34,599 nt of DNA from Candidatus Abyssobacteria bacterium SURF_17 (GTDB taxonomy: Bacteria > Abyssobacteria > SURF-5): positions 1 through 34,599 of the forward strand of contig QZKI01000117.1 of the NCBI GenBank assembly GCA_003598055.1, in the 5' to 3' direction. The stretch's first letter is position 1; each line of letters opens with the position of its first letter. Under the pieces are notes generated by a model. It was not told the origin of the DNA, searched no databases, and saw nothing but the letters and a program-made list of their open reading frames with translations. The position numbers were made by a program, and so were the translations under genes. Shown one piece after another: positions 1-8,549 of the stretch.

Positions 1-309
1 TGACGGGCAAGTTTTTCCATGCGTTTTCACAAACCTGCCAATAACAGATGCATCACATCTGGTTAACGGAATCGAGCAGCCTTTGCAGCACGTCACGTTT
101 GGCAACGTCAACGAATGCTCGCTGTCCCGTATTTGGCGAAAGGGGACTTATGCCGCCTTCAGGCATTCGCATATAAGCGACGAGACTGCCGCCCCTTGCC
201 GGGATTGTCCGAAGCTTTATATAGGTTGACACTTTCTGGGCCTTGTCTTCTTGCAAGCGGTAATCTTTGATATGTCGTTTTCGTCGGCGATTTTCAGACC
301 GGAGGGAAG
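1..309. other. Left-edge stretch without a convincing gene
   Basis: No well-supported gene is seen. A 67-codon reading frame on the - strand (53-256) would start with TTG and has no Shine-Dalgarno sequence in front of it. Its translation looks fairly protein-like, with a C-terminal stretch like RAFVDVAKRDVLQRLLDSV, so a small or decayed gene cannot be excluded. The stretch also holds the upstream region of the + strand lipoprotein gene that starts at 310. Confidence 0.3.
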
Positions 310-1188
310 ATGGCGCTAGAACAAAAGGCGAGAGTGCCGCTCACCGCGTTGATACTTATCACATTGTTTTCGGTTCTATCCTGCCAGCGCGTGATGGTCG
401 GGAAGCAAGTGCACGTATCGCCCGACGAAGGGATGGTCTACATTCCAGCCGGGACATTCCTTATGGGAAGTCCGGACGGACAAGGCGAAGACAATGAGCG
501 CCCTCAGCACAAGGTATCGGTATCCGGCTTCTGGATGGATACCTGCGAGGTGATCAATCGCGGATTCAAGGAGTTCGTTGATGCGACAGGCTATGTCACC
601 GACGCAGAGAAGCGTGGGAAGGGATGGATTTGGGATGACGAGTGGAAGGAGATGCCGGGGGCCGATTGGCGGCATCCCAAGGGTCCCTCAACCAGCATCG
701 AGGCGCTCATGGACCATCCAGTGGTGCAGGTGAGTTGGAACGATGCCAATGCTTATTGCAATTGGGCCGGCAAACGCCTGCCGACCGAAGCCGAATGGGA
801 ATATGCCTGCCGTTGCGGCACAGAAACGCACTATTCCACAGGCGACACAATAACTCATGATGACGCGAATTATTTCGGCACCGGTGGAATAGACCCGTGG
901 GAAGGCACCTCTCCGGTCGGAAGCTTCCCGGCCAATCCATGCGGCCTCCATGACATACACGGCAACGTGTGGGAATGGTGTCAAGATTATTATGACGACA
1001 CATTCTACGCAAAGAGCGTCGAACTCAACCCCGTCAACGAGGTCTCGGCCCTCTATCGGATCATGCGGGGTGGCGCGTGGGATTATTGCCCGCTTGGCAT
1101 GCGCTCGGCCTATCGCGGCGCCGATTTTCCATTCAGTGCAAGCGACGCGCGAGGATTTCGCTGCGTGAGACCAGCCGACTTCCAATAG
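310..1188 (+). CDS. Formylglycine-generating-enzyme-fold (SUMF1 family) lipoprotein
   Basis: A 292-aa protein with a short hydrophobic leader (about residues 11-24) ending in VLSC, so it is probably a lipoprotein lipidated at C25. The rest is an FGE-sulfatase (SUMF1) domain: the opening MVYIPAGTFLMGS (42-54), RLPTEAEWEYACR (156-168), GLHDIHGNVWEWC (212-224), the core RGGAW (253-257) and the closing GFRCVR (282-287). Aerobic formylglycine-generating enzymes use two Cys five residues apart just after the GGS core. Here only C260 lies near and the second position is not Cys, so copper-dependent sulfatase activation is unlikely. Members without the Cys pair serve other roles, including binding or structural ones. 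The ATG follows GGAGGG closely. The gene faces away from the sulfatase cluster and is separated from it by a transposase remnant, so a functional link is uncertain. Confidence 0.85.
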   Translation: MALEQKARVPLTALILITLFSVLSCQRVMVGKQVHVSPDEGMVYIPAGTFLMGSPDGQGEDNERPQHKVSVSGFWMDTCEVINRGFKEFVDATGYVTDAEKRGKGWIWDDEWKEMPGADWRHPKGPSTSIEALMDHPVVQVSWNDANAYCNWAGKRLPTEAEWEYACRCGTETHYSTGDTITHDDANYFGTGGIDPWEGTSPVGSFPANPCGLHDIHGNVWEWCQDYYDDTFYAKSVELNPVNEVSALYRIMRGGAWDYCPLGMRSAYRGADFPFSASDARGFRCVRPADFQ

Positions 1189-1216
1189 TAAAAAAGTCCT
1201 CCTTTGCGTTTCTACT

Positions 1217-1507
1217 TTGACCGAAAACCGCTTCTACCAGATACTGACGCGCAACAACCCTCTGCCACGGCCACGGCACAAAGTCACGGTGCGCCGACTG
1301 CTCGACGGCGTCATACAAATCCTGTACCGTGACAGAAAGCTCAAGTTCAAGGAGATTGCGCCTCCTGCCATGCCGCCCTGCTACCGGGAACCTGCGACGC
1401 CTCCGCCTGCCCAGAAGCAGGAGAAGAAACCGAAGTACAAGCCCGCTCCCGATTATCCCTGGCGGCGCTGGTCACCCGTAGCCGCGAAAAGGACAAAACC
1501 AACGTGA
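1217..1507 (+). pseudogene. 3' remnant of a DDE-type transposase
   Basis: The reading frame encodes only the basic tail of a transposase: KVTVRRLLDGVIQILYRDRK, then a Pro- and Lys-rich segment ending in PDYPWRRW. This layout (a small beta domain with 'DG.I.I.Y..R.L..KEI', a charged linker, then 'PPDHPWR') is what I recall from the C-terminus of ISNCY/integrase-core transposases. The catalytic DDE core is absent because the preceding gene ends at 1188, so this is a truncated copy. There is no plausible start codon or ribosome-binding site. A long hairpin and a short A-rich tail follow and may be the rest of the element. The exact IS family is uncertain. Confidence 0.55.
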
Positions 1508-1516
1508 AGGCCGAAG

Positions 1517-1563
1517 GCTGTGGGTATGTGGAAAACTCTTCGAGTTTCCCACATACCCACAGC
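1517..1563. repeat. Long near-perfect hairpin in the IS remnant
   Basis: The arm GCTGTGGGTATGTGGAAAAC plus one T pairs with a near-perfect reverse complement ending at 1563, giving about 21 bp with one mismatch around a CTTCG loop. It lies just behind the transposase tail and is probably part of that element. It could stop read-through from the + strand, but no T-tract follows. Confidence 0.7.
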
Positions 1564-1895
1564 TCCTACTGCTACTATCAATCACGCTTACGCTCATGAA
1601 GCTAAAGAAGAAGAAAAAGAGGACATTTCTATCGGGCCTTGACAGGGCAGTATGGAGGAACATTTAGTTGAGCGGATCTGAAGGATTTTCCTTCGAAGAT
1701 TTGAGAAGAAAAATGCGGAGTTGAAAACAAAACTCTTCACTCTCTCAGGGCGATATTTGAACGATCGGATGGGCGAAAGTTACACTTTTCTGGCAGGCTG
1801 AGAGGATAACTTTCAACAATTATTTTCTGTAGTTTATCCCTCCGCCTGAGTTGGTGAGTGGGTATTGGCCTGCGAGAGATAGTCTTGGCCGACGA
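1564..1895. other. Non-coding stretch between IS remnant and cluster end
   Basis: No gene is recognised. The segment AAGAAGAAGAAAAAGAGGAC near 1605 and the sequence around GACATTTCTATCGGGCCTTG look like the non-coding right end of the same insertion-sequence remnant. From about 1700 to 1895 I see neither coding signal nor a clear terminator for the - strand gene ending at 1896. Confidence 0.4.
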
Positions 1896-2939
1896 CTAAA
1901 CCTCATATAACGCTCTGGCTTTCGCGCTCATCGCGGCCAGTCGCTCACTGGCCTCTTGGGGCGCGAGAACCTCAAGCGAACCGTCCGGATTCTGAACGAC
2001 GCAGCCGTTGCTGGTAAGCATTTTATAGCGCCGTTTCCTCTCTTCCTTATCGGCGACGCAGACGATCTGGCAGTTGCCGCAGGTGAGGCCGAGGCGTTTG
2101 TCGAGCAGAGGGCTGTAGAAACCGCCGTCGAGGAGAGGCCGCTGGTAATAGACCTCGATGCCGTGCGCCAGGGCCCCCATGAATTCTTCGTCGGTCTCGG
2201 GAATCGGGAGCCGGCCGGGCGACCAGGTGGACCATTTGCCTGATTGATGGAGGCCGGTGAATCCGCCGCAGACGTATTCGCATCGGAGATTGCTGCGCCG
2301 TTTCGAGTAGGTATGCTCTCTGCCTCCGAGCGTCACGCGCGCTTCTTCCTCAGGGTCCATCAGGCCCGAGGCGCACGACGCGATGCACAGGCGGCAGGCG
2401 TCGCAATAGTTTTCTTCCGCGGGCAAGGGTGGGGTTGGTTCCAGTTCAGCGCTGGTGACGACGCCGCCGAGAACGATGGCCGCGCCCTCTTTCTTCCTGA
2501 GCACGTTGCCGGAAAGGCCGAACGAAGCCACGCCGGAGGCGACGGCAAGATATCGGAGCGAGATGTCGGGAATCACATCGAAAGGGCCGCCCGGTGAGGC
2601 GTCGGTCCTGTAGGAATTGTTCGAGTTCAGAGGACGGGAGGGATAGCCTCGCTGTTCCAGGTGACTCGCAAGCTCGAACGAGAGTCCGCTCGACAGATAG
2701 TGCGCATGGATGTGGTCATGCTGATACGAGCGGCGGTCTTTCTTCGAGAGGAACGGCTCTATCAGGCTCTGGTCAAGCGCGATTGCAAAGCTTATAGCCG
2801 ATTTCGCCCCCGGTAGAACGTAGGTGATATCGGAGGTGGGCGGCCCGCCGGCAAGCGTTTCCATTGTCGCTATCCCCGCCGCGCACGTGAATCCCTCACA
2901 CATGACAAAGTCGATGATGGTCTGGCTTAAATTGTCCAC
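1896..2939 (-). CDS. QueG-like (epoxyqueuosine reductase family) double 4Fe-4S protein
   Basis: A 347-aa protein with a ferredoxin-like cluster motif CDACRLCIASC (C179, C182, C185, C189) and a second set, C220/C224 and CGNCQIVC (C287, C290, C294). This spacing matches the double 4Fe-4S module of epoxyqueuosine reductases and related cobalamin-linked iron-sulfur proteins, and the length is close to QueG. The Pro that normally follows the last Cys of each motif is missing, and the N-terminal half does not show the catalytic motifs I would expect of true QueG. A paralogue of unknown reductase function is therefore more likely than the tRNA-modification enzyme. It has no signal peptide, so it is cytoplasmic. 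It starts with GTG after an AGGGAG ribosome-binding site and lies 41 bases behind the patatin gene. It is the last gene of the - strand cluster. Confidence 0.75.
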   Translation of the reverse strand: MDNLSQTIIDFVMCEGFTCAAGIATMETLAGGPPTSDITYVLPGAKSAISFAIALDQSLIEPFLSKKDRRSYQHDHIHAHYLSSGLSFELASHLEQRGYPSRPLNSNNSYRTDASPGGPFDVIPDISLRYLAVASGVASFGLSGNVLRKKEGAAIVLGGVVTSAELEPTPPLPAEENYCDACRLCIASCASGLMDPEEEARVTLGGREHTYSKRRSNLRCEYVCGGFTGLHQSGKWSTWSPGRLPIPETDEEFMGALAHGIEVYYQRPLLDGGFYSPLLDKRLGLTCGNCQIVCVADKEERKRRYKMLTSNGCVVQNPDGSLEVLAPQEASERLAAMSAKARALYEV

Positions 2940-2980
2940 AGCTTTTCTCCCTTCTGCCTTTCGAACGTATACTCAGGGAA

Positions 2981-4483
2981 TCACTCGACGCCCTCCTGGT
3001 TCAGTTCCTTCGCGGTTGTCTCCTGCACTTCCGACACGGGAATTTCTCCGCCAAGGTCATCGACCAGCTTCTGGAATTCCTCCGAGCTGTAAAGGATGCG
3101 GCCCGCAACCTCGATCAGAGCATCCACGCTCTCGTCAGGCAGGTTGAAGGAGGTGGGAATGCTCGAGAAGTACTTGCGTTCCGTTTCGTCATGCAGAGTG
3201 GCGAAGGCAATCTCGATGGCATAACACTCGATTGGTTGACCGCCTTCGCGGGCGCTTTCAACCGACCAATCCTTCATGGATCTTCGCAGGAGGTCAATCG
3301 TCTCATAGTTGTAACTGCTTATCATCACCGATGAGGTCATGCCGAGTATTCCGAAAATTCCCGGCCCGGTGGCTGATAATCCCCATGCAGTCTGCGTTTC
3401 CTTTTCGGCGTTCACAATAATGAAGGCAATTCGGCGGGTCTTTTCGCGGCCGAGGGCCTTCAATGTTTCTCTGATGCCGCCCCGGCCGAGGATGATTTCG
3501 AGCGGGCCCCTTAACGCGAGATTATCGGCGACACCGCCATCCACCAGATGAACATACGGTTTCTCTTCCGGGTGGAGATATGTGCTCGCATGGCTGGCTA
3601 CATGAAAAACGCGACTCGTGGTATCTCGTTTTTCGAGCGCTTCGGCCATCCACGGTTTCGGCTCGAAGCCGCATGTGCCGGCGTAGTTGCGCAGCGTGAT
3701 TGCAGTGAAGGGACCGGGAAACGCCGCCGAGGCAGCCACCGCACGAGAAACGGGAAAGCTGTCGAGGTCCGAGCATATCAGCGAGAAATATGCGGGGGTG
3801 AACCCGAAGTAGATGCCGTCAACGATGTCGGTCGCCTGGATGAAGATGTTCGGGGTGTCTTTGCCCTTAAGGTCTCCGAATGTGGCGCCGTGGAATAGGA
3901 GTTTGTCAAAATATTCCGATGCAAGGTCGCTCCTTCCATAGTACATCGAGCCGAGACGGAACGTATTAAACGGAGATAGCGCCCGCAAGAGGAGGTCTCT
4001 GTTGACATTGCGATGAAGGAATCGGTCTTTGAAATCCACAAACGTCTGGTCGCCGTATAATGCGTAATATGCAGACGTGACACTGCCGCCCGAGACCGAG
4101 GAGATTATATCTACCTGGTCGAGCAGGGTGGCACTGCCCTCACGGACGCGAGTATTCCCCTCAACTGCAGTTGCAGGAATTGAAACCTTGTCGAGCGCTT
4201 CAAGAACTCCGTACGAAAGCGCCGCTGCTCGCGTGCCTCCGCCCGAGAACGCCAGCACCAATAGCAATTCATCGGACCGCTCCTGCGCTGTTGGCGTGAG
4301 ATAGTCCCTCGCCATGGTGTCGTACCTTTCAACTCTCTGGTTGACCGCATAATGGGCGCAGCCGGCGGACATAAACAGGCACACCACCACGAGTCCCGCT
4401 CGAACAAACGCCCTGAACCCGCTGCCACGCGACTGTTCGCGCCGCCGTACGACCTCATCGTGACAACGGTGCCGCGATTTCAT
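2981..4483 (-). CDS. Patatin-like phospholipase lipoprotein
   Basis: A 500-aa protein with an N-terminal basic region, a hydrophobic segment (about 27-40) and the lipobox SAGC, predicting lipidation at C42. The patatin fold is shown by the oxyanion-hole motif SGGGTRA (80-86), the nucleophile motif SVSGG with S131, and the DGG motif with catalytic D315 in HLVDGGVADN. The first Gly of the usual GxSxG is Ser here, which is tolerated in the family. Such enzymes are Ser-Asp dyad lipid acyl hydrolases; the lipoprotein form should act on phospholipids or lipid esters in the periplasm or at the outer membrane. A strong AAAAGGAG site lies 6 bases before the ATG. It follows the DUF2950 gene by 25 bases. 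The substrate cannot be read from the sequence. Confidence 0.87.
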   Translation of the reverse strand: MKSRHRCHDEVVRRREQSRGSGFRAFVRAGLVVVCLFMSAGCAHYAVNQRVERYDTMARDYLTPTAQERSDELLLVLAFSGGGTRAAALSYGVLEALDKVSIPATAVEGNTRVREGSATLLDQVDIISSVSGGSVTSAYYALYGDQTFVDFKDRFLHRNVNRDLLLRALSPFNTFRLGSMYYGRSDLASEYFDKLLFHGATFGDLKGKDTPNIFIQATDIVDGIYFGFTPAYFSLICSDLDSFPVSRAVAASAAFPGPFTAITLRNYAGTCGFEPKPWMAEALEKRDTTSRVFHVASHASTYLHPEEKPYVHLVDGGVADNLALRGPLEIILGRGGIRETLKALGREKTRRIAFIIVNAEKETQTAWGLSATGPGIFGILGMTSSVMISSYNYETIDLLRRSMKDWSVESAREGGQPIECYAIEIAFATLHDETERKYFSSIPTSFNLPDESVDALIEVAGRILYSSEEFQKLVDDLGGEIPVSEVQETTAKELNQEGVE

Positions 4484-4508
4484 AACAGGCTCCTTTTCCC
4501 TCCCTGTA

Positions 4509-5489
4509 CTACTGCAATTCCGCCGACTCTGCTTGTTTCCATGTCTTGTCGGGGTTATACTTCACCATGTCCTGAGCGATCATCGTGGTGTTCTCACCAA
4601 GATCCTTTTCGTAAACTATTCCTTGCTGATTCACGATGAATGTCATTATTCCTGAAACGCCGTATTCGGCTGGATACGCCACAAGTCCAAAACCGAAGAG
4701 CATGTTGCCGTTCACAATGTAGCTAAACTCACCGCCCGGCGCATTCATACCCTGTCCGGTCAGGATTTTGTAGAAATAGCCGTGGTACGGCTGTGACTGT
4801 TCTCTCGACTTCTCGGATTCTCTCGGCGCATAGCCTTCTTTCGCGGCTTCTGCCGCAAATGGCCCCAGGGGACTGGGTTCTTCACCCTCGCCAGCCTCCC
4901 AATAAAGGCCGTCACGCTTACCCTGCTCGCTTCGGATGTTCTGGGCAAACTCAATAACGCCATCGCCATCTCGATCTTTTTCCGCGTATTCGCGCTGGGC
5001 ATCAACGTACGCATGGGCAACCTCGATGACACTTAATTCATCCCTGCCGATTCTCCGGTTTAAGAGCTCATCTTTTCCAGCCACAGTATCAAATCTCCAT
5101 TGGTCGCCCTCTTTGACAACCGGTATCGGGAATGGCCAATCGTCTTTCCCCACGGAAAGAATTGCCTTGTCTCCTGCCTCTTCTATCCCGTGTTTATCAT
5201 CAAACTCCTGGACGAAAAGCGCTCGGCCGGCCTTGTCGGCGACCTCATCTCCGCTAGAGAGGACTTCATCGGAATCCGGACCCAACATTGCACGTAAAGC
5301 ATCAATATTCTCGGCCCTTACTGCGCCTACCAGCGCATTCACCGCTTCTTCCGGGCTCGCGAACGACATCTGCGAAACGCCTTGGGTTGTGGTGCACGCA
5401 GAGAGCGACAGAAGGATTGCAACGAGCAAGGACAAAGTTATTGCTACGCCCCATGAATGAATTCTCATAATCATTGGTGTTTTCCACAT
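4509..5489 (-). CDS. DUF2950 family lipoprotein
   Basis: A 326-aa DUF2950 protein. The chosen ATG at 5489 is preceded by AAAGGGGAAG at good spacing; an upstream in-frame ATG at 5537 has no such site and would lengthen the N-terminus by 16 residues. A hydrophobic signal segment ends in LSAC, suggesting a lipoprotein. The body shows typical features of the family: FASPEEAVNALVGAVRAENI near the start, the GDQWRFDTVAGKDELLNRRI region, and the Gly- and aromatic-rich YHGYFYKILTGQG. The function of the family is unknown. From family knowledge, DUF2950 genes are commonly next to DUF3300 genes, as here, which points to a joint envelope role. It lies between the DUF3300 and patatin genes. Confidence 0.88.
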   Translation of the reverse strand: MWKTPMIMRIHSWGVAITLSLLVAILLSLSACTTTQGVSQMSFASPEEAVNALVGAVRAENIDALRAMLGPDSDEVLSSGDEVADKAGRALFVQEFDDKHGIEEAGDKAILSVGKDDWPFPIPVVKEGDQWRFDTVAGKDELLNRRIGRDELSVIEVAHAYVDAQREYAEKDRDGDGVIEFAQNIRSEQGKRDGLYWEAGEGEEPSPLGPFAAEAAKEGYAPRESEKSREQSQPYHGYFYKILTGQGMNAPGGEFSYIVNGNMLFGFGLVAYPAEYGVSGIMTFIVNQQGIVYEKDLGENTTMIAQDMVKYNPDKTWKQAESAELQ

Positions 5490-5568
5490 AATTTCTTCCC
5501 CTTTAGAGTAGGACCAACCTCTGTTTCTGCGTATCACGCATCATCACGGAGAATGCCAGCGAATTTCC

Positions 5569-6825
5569 TTACCTGCGGCCACCACCGCGAGAACCTCCCC
5601 CGCCGCGGGAGCCTCCACCACTACCACTGAATCCTGAACTGCTGCGACTGGATTGCCCGCGCTGGCTAGCCATGCGCTCACTGCTTCCACTACCGAGACC
5701 GCTGAAGGCGCTTGTCTCCCTCGTTTGGGAAGCACCACTTGAAGGCCGTTCGGGAGCCCGGCCTGACATCTGCGAAGTTCCTGCTCGGGCTTGCTGTGTT
5801 CCTGCCTCTCTTGCCTGGGAGCGACCGGTCCCAGCCTGGCCACCCGCTTTGCCGGAGATTTGACTCGTACCCGGTTTCCCTTGCTGCGAATAACCGCGAG
5901 CTTCGCTGCTTGTTTGTTTTGCCCGCGGCTGTGACTGGCCGTACCGCTGACTTGTGGCCGGGTCTTTGTACGCAACGCCCTTCCTGTGTTCGGCGTTGTG
6001 CTGCCACGTTGTCTTGTTTGCGCTTACATTCGTTGAGCTCGCGCTTCTGTTGATGTTCGCTTCGCGATTAATGTTGGTTTCGCGATTGATGTTAACATCG
6101 TCAATGTCGATATCGATATCTCCTCCATGCCAATCACAATGGTAATCATTCCAGTGCCAATCATCGGCAATGGCGGCGCCCACTGCCACTCCCAGCCCAA
6201 ACGCCACAATTCCCGTGCCCGGCGGCGGTCCCACGACCACAGGAGGATAAGCCGGGTAATACCAAGACCCATAAACCACCGTCGGATTGTACGCCGGAAC
6301 GTAAACCACTTCGGGTTGAACAGGTTGAATTATGATAGTCTCTTTCTCCACGACCACCGTCTGCTGTGGGGTCGTCTTCAGGTTGCCTTCCGCGTACGCC
6401 CTCGCGCGCAGCTCCTGCACGGTATCCATGACGTCTTTCTGCTGAGCGAGGAACGCGTCGCCGATCTGCGTGGTCCACTCTACGTTCTTACCCATCATGT
6501 CCAACACGGAAGGAAATTGCGCAAGCGCCTTCACACTTGGGTCCCAACTCTTTGCTTTGAGCGCTGATTCGAGTGAACTGCCCTTAACCGTCGGGTTTGC
6601 TTTCACCCATTGGTCGGCCTGCACGATCTCGAGCGGATATGTGGAGGCCATAAAGATTTGCGCGAGCAGTGGGTCCGGATAGAGGGCGATCGGGGCAAGT
6701 ATTTGACTTAGTTGCTCTTTCGGAAGTAAGGCGGATTCCTGAGCGTTGCTGCCGGTTGGCAAGAAAAGGCCTAACAGCATCAGAAATCCCATTATAGTCA
6801 GAAACTTCTTGCAGTGACTGATCAT
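5569..6825 (-). CDS. DUF3300 family exported protein
   Basis: A 418-aa protein with a cleavable signal peptide (hydrophobic 9-22, likely cut after SNA at about 28). The DUF3300 domain follows: LLPKEQLSQILAPIALYPDP, LLAQIFMASTYPLEIVQADQ, then VYVPAYNPTVVYGSWYYPAY and a Gly/Ala-rich turn. The C-terminal third is low-complexity, rich in Ser, Gln, Arg and Gly, ending in repeated SRGGG units; this looks flexible, exposed and positively charged. AAGGAG stands directly before the ATG. The biochemical role is unknown. The pairing with the DUF2950 gene 79 bases downstream is a recurrent arrangement in other bacteria and supports both calls. Confidence 0.9.
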   Translation of the reverse strand: MISHCKKFLTIMGFLMLLGLFLPTGSNAQESALLPKEQLSQILAPIALYPDPLLAQIFMASTYPLEIVQADQWVKANPTVKGSSLESALKAKSWDPSVKALAQFPSVLDMMGKNVEWTTQIGDAFLAQQKDVMDTVQELRARAYAEGNLKTTPQQTVVVEKETIIIQPVQPEVVYVPAYNPTVVYGSWYYPAYPPVVVGPPPGTGIVAFGLGVAVGAAIADDWHWNDYHCDWHGGDIDIDIDDVNINRETNINREANINRSASSTNVSANKTTWQHNAEHRKGVAYKDPATSQRYGQSQPRAKQTSSEARGYSQQGKPGTSQISGKAGGQAGTGRSQAREAGTQQARAGTSQMSGRAPERPSSGASQTRETSAFSGLGSGSSERMASQRGQSSRSSSGFSGSGGGSRGGGGSRGGGRR

Positions 6826-6988
6826 GACTCCTTCTTTCTCATCTCAGCGTTACTGAGAAGTTTAATCTCGCTATTTGCAGGCGCTCCGCGTATCCTCAAT
6901 GCGAAGCGCCTTTTCAGTGTCAACGCGGTTCTTCTCATTCGACGTGAGCGTCTGCGAAAACTCTTGTGCCCGAGCCAACGGCCTATCT

Positions 6989-8041
6989 TTAATAATTGGC
7001 GCCGTCGTGACTCTCGCGTTCAACATATGTCACCAGATAATGGCCGCCGTAAAGTACAGCTCCGCTTTTTGTGTCCAGAATACGGATGCTGACGCTGCCC
7101 CTCGTGGTACGAACTGTGCGAGAATCCCCATAAGCGTTCTCGGAAGTCGCCGTTTCTTCCCTTGGCGCAGCCCCCACAGTTCCCACCAACACAGCATCCG
7201 CTTTCAGTTTTTGCATGGTACTGAGCATGCTATCGCCGGAATTTGGAGCTGCTTGTCCCTCCAAGGCACTGGGAGTTTGATCAAGGGCAGCATTTTGTCT
7301 CGCCAATTCATCCGCAAGCGTGCCAATCTGATTGGGTTCCAGCACTGTCAAATGCTCACTTTTGCTTAGTTTCCCGATAATCCCTTCCGAAATCGTTTTT
7401 CCAAAAGGGCTCTCCGTGCCGTCCACTGTGGTAAGGTTAGCAATCACGAGTGTCGGTTTCTTGCGTAAGAAAACTCCTACGTCACCTTCGCGGAACACGT
7501 CTACGGTGGTATCTACGGGCAGAGCTTCTGAATAGGTCTCAGCCTCTCCTACGATTTGTATCGTTCCCACCAACTGCTTCTCGCGACCAAGCGTATCGCC
7601 TGTTACCGGGTCGACAATCTCTCCGCCCTCGCGATAGACGTTCGCCTTCCAACCCGTGCGGTCCATTTTCCCCTTGCCGGTGTTGAGATAAACTGTCTTA
7701 TCGGTGACTTTTGCCACACGGAAACTGCTCCTTTCCTCCACGAGCTTGAGGAGTTGACTGGTAAACCCTTCCACCATTTCATCGGCGGAGATCCATTTCG
7801 GTTCTTTCGCATCATGTTGGATATCGCCAATCACCTTTCGGGGAATCTTCAGTCGGCCCCCTCTTTCCGGGATGATTGTTACTGATTCATCATCTTCTTC
7901 GACAATATATCCAACGATTTCATATGTACCCGATTTGAATTTGATGACATCCATGGGCCCAACGCGTTTGAAGCTCTCGCCTAAGGCGAAGACCGATGCT
8001 GGAACCGTAAGAATCATCAGTAAAATGATCAACTTTCTCAT
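6989..8041 (-). CDS. Secreted protein with FlgT/CsgG-like domains, unknown function
   Basis: A 350-aa protein with a signal peptide (hydrophobic 4-18, likely cut after VFA). Residues about 30-80 form a beta-rich segment (DVIKFKSGTYEIVGYI). Residues about 110-170 (VYLNTGKGKMDRTGWKANVY, then DPVTGDTLG) resemble the C-terminal domain of FlgT-type proteins. Residues about 195-340 (PTLVIANLTTVDGTESPFGK, KADAVLVGTVG, VSIRILDTKSGAVLYGG) resemble the CsgG/FlgO/TolB-N type nucleotide-free Rossmann-like fold found in outer-membrane assembly lipoproteins. No flagellar or curli genes are near, so an envelope-assembly accessory is the most that can be inferred. AAAGGAG lies 8 bases before the ATG. It sits between the cyclic-nucleotide-binding and DUF3300 genes. 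Confidence 0.7.
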   Translation of the reverse strand: MRKLIILLMILTVPASVFALGESFKRVGPMDVIKFKSGTYEIVGYIVEEDDESVTIIPERGGRLKIPRKVIGDIQHDAKEPKWISADEMVEGFTSQLLKLVEERSSFRVAKVTDKTVYLNTGKGKMDRTGWKANVYREGGEIVDPVTGDTLGREKQLVGTIQIVGEAETYSEALPVDTTVDVFREGDVGVFLRKKPTLVIANLTTVDGTESPFGKTISEGIIGKLSKSEHLTVLEPNQIGTLADELARQNAALDQTPSALEGQAAPNSGDSMLSTMQKLKADAVLVGTVGAAPREETATSENAYGDSRTVRTTRGSVSIRILDTKSGAVLYGGHYLVTYVERESHDGANY

Positions 8042-8086
8042 GACAACTGCTCCTTTCTCTGTGTGGATCCTGTCAAGAAACCTGTG

Positions 8087-8536
8087 TTACTTCTCCATCT
8101 CATGCTTCTTGCTGGAAGCGGAACGGCTGTATCTGGCATGCATATCCAGCAGTCGCTCGGACAATAGTCGAACGATGTTGACGAGGAATTGTTTCGGAAT
8201 CTTGCTTTCCAACATTTTCTTGAATGTCTCCTCGCTCAACGTGAGCACTTGCGAGAACTCGCGCGCGACTGCATCAGCGGAACGTTGGTGTGAACCCCCG
8301 AACATCGCGACCTCTCCGAACAGCGCGCCGGGTCCCAATTCTGCAATGACTTCTCTCGTTCCACCGGATTCGGTCTCGATGGCGATTTTCCCCGTTAGCA
8401 CAGCATACATATCGCGGCCAATGTCGCCCTTGCGAAATAACACCGTTCCTTCCTCGACTCGATTGATTACTCCGACGTCGAAAATGCGACTGAGTTCTTT
8501 CTTCGTAAGACCTTCGAATATCTTAGACGCGGCCAT
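8087..8536 (-). CDS. Stand-alone cyclic-nucleotide-binding domain protein
   Basis: A 149-aa cytoplasmic protein consisting of a single cNMP-binding (CRP-like) domain. IFEGLTKKELSRIF opens the fold; GTVLFRKGDIGRDMYAVLTG (30-49) forms the central beta roll; the phosphate-binding cassette is GPGALFGEVAMFGGSHQRSA with E75 and R85, the residues that contact ribose and phosphate in the family. The C-terminal helices (about 100-149) end in a charged tail with no helix-turn-helix, so it is not a CRP-type transcription factor by itself. It may act as a small sensor or regulatory partner. AAGGAG precedes the ATG, and the stop of the upstream outer-membrane gene is only 13 bases away, so co-transcription is likely. 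Confidence 0.88.
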   Translation of the reverse strand: MAASKIFEGLTKKELSRIFDVGVINRVEEGTVLFRKGDIGRDMYAVLTGKIAIETESGGTREVIAELGPGALFGEVAMFGGSHQRSADAVAREFSQVLTLSEETFKKMLESKIPKQFLVNIVRLLSERLLDMHARYSRSASSKKHEMEK

Positions 8537-8549
8537 TCGTGCTCCTTCC

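Noticed and set aside
53..256. 67-codon frame on the - strand near the left edge
   Set aside because: TTG start without Shine-Dalgarno and no family; kept only as a remark in the left-edge entry.
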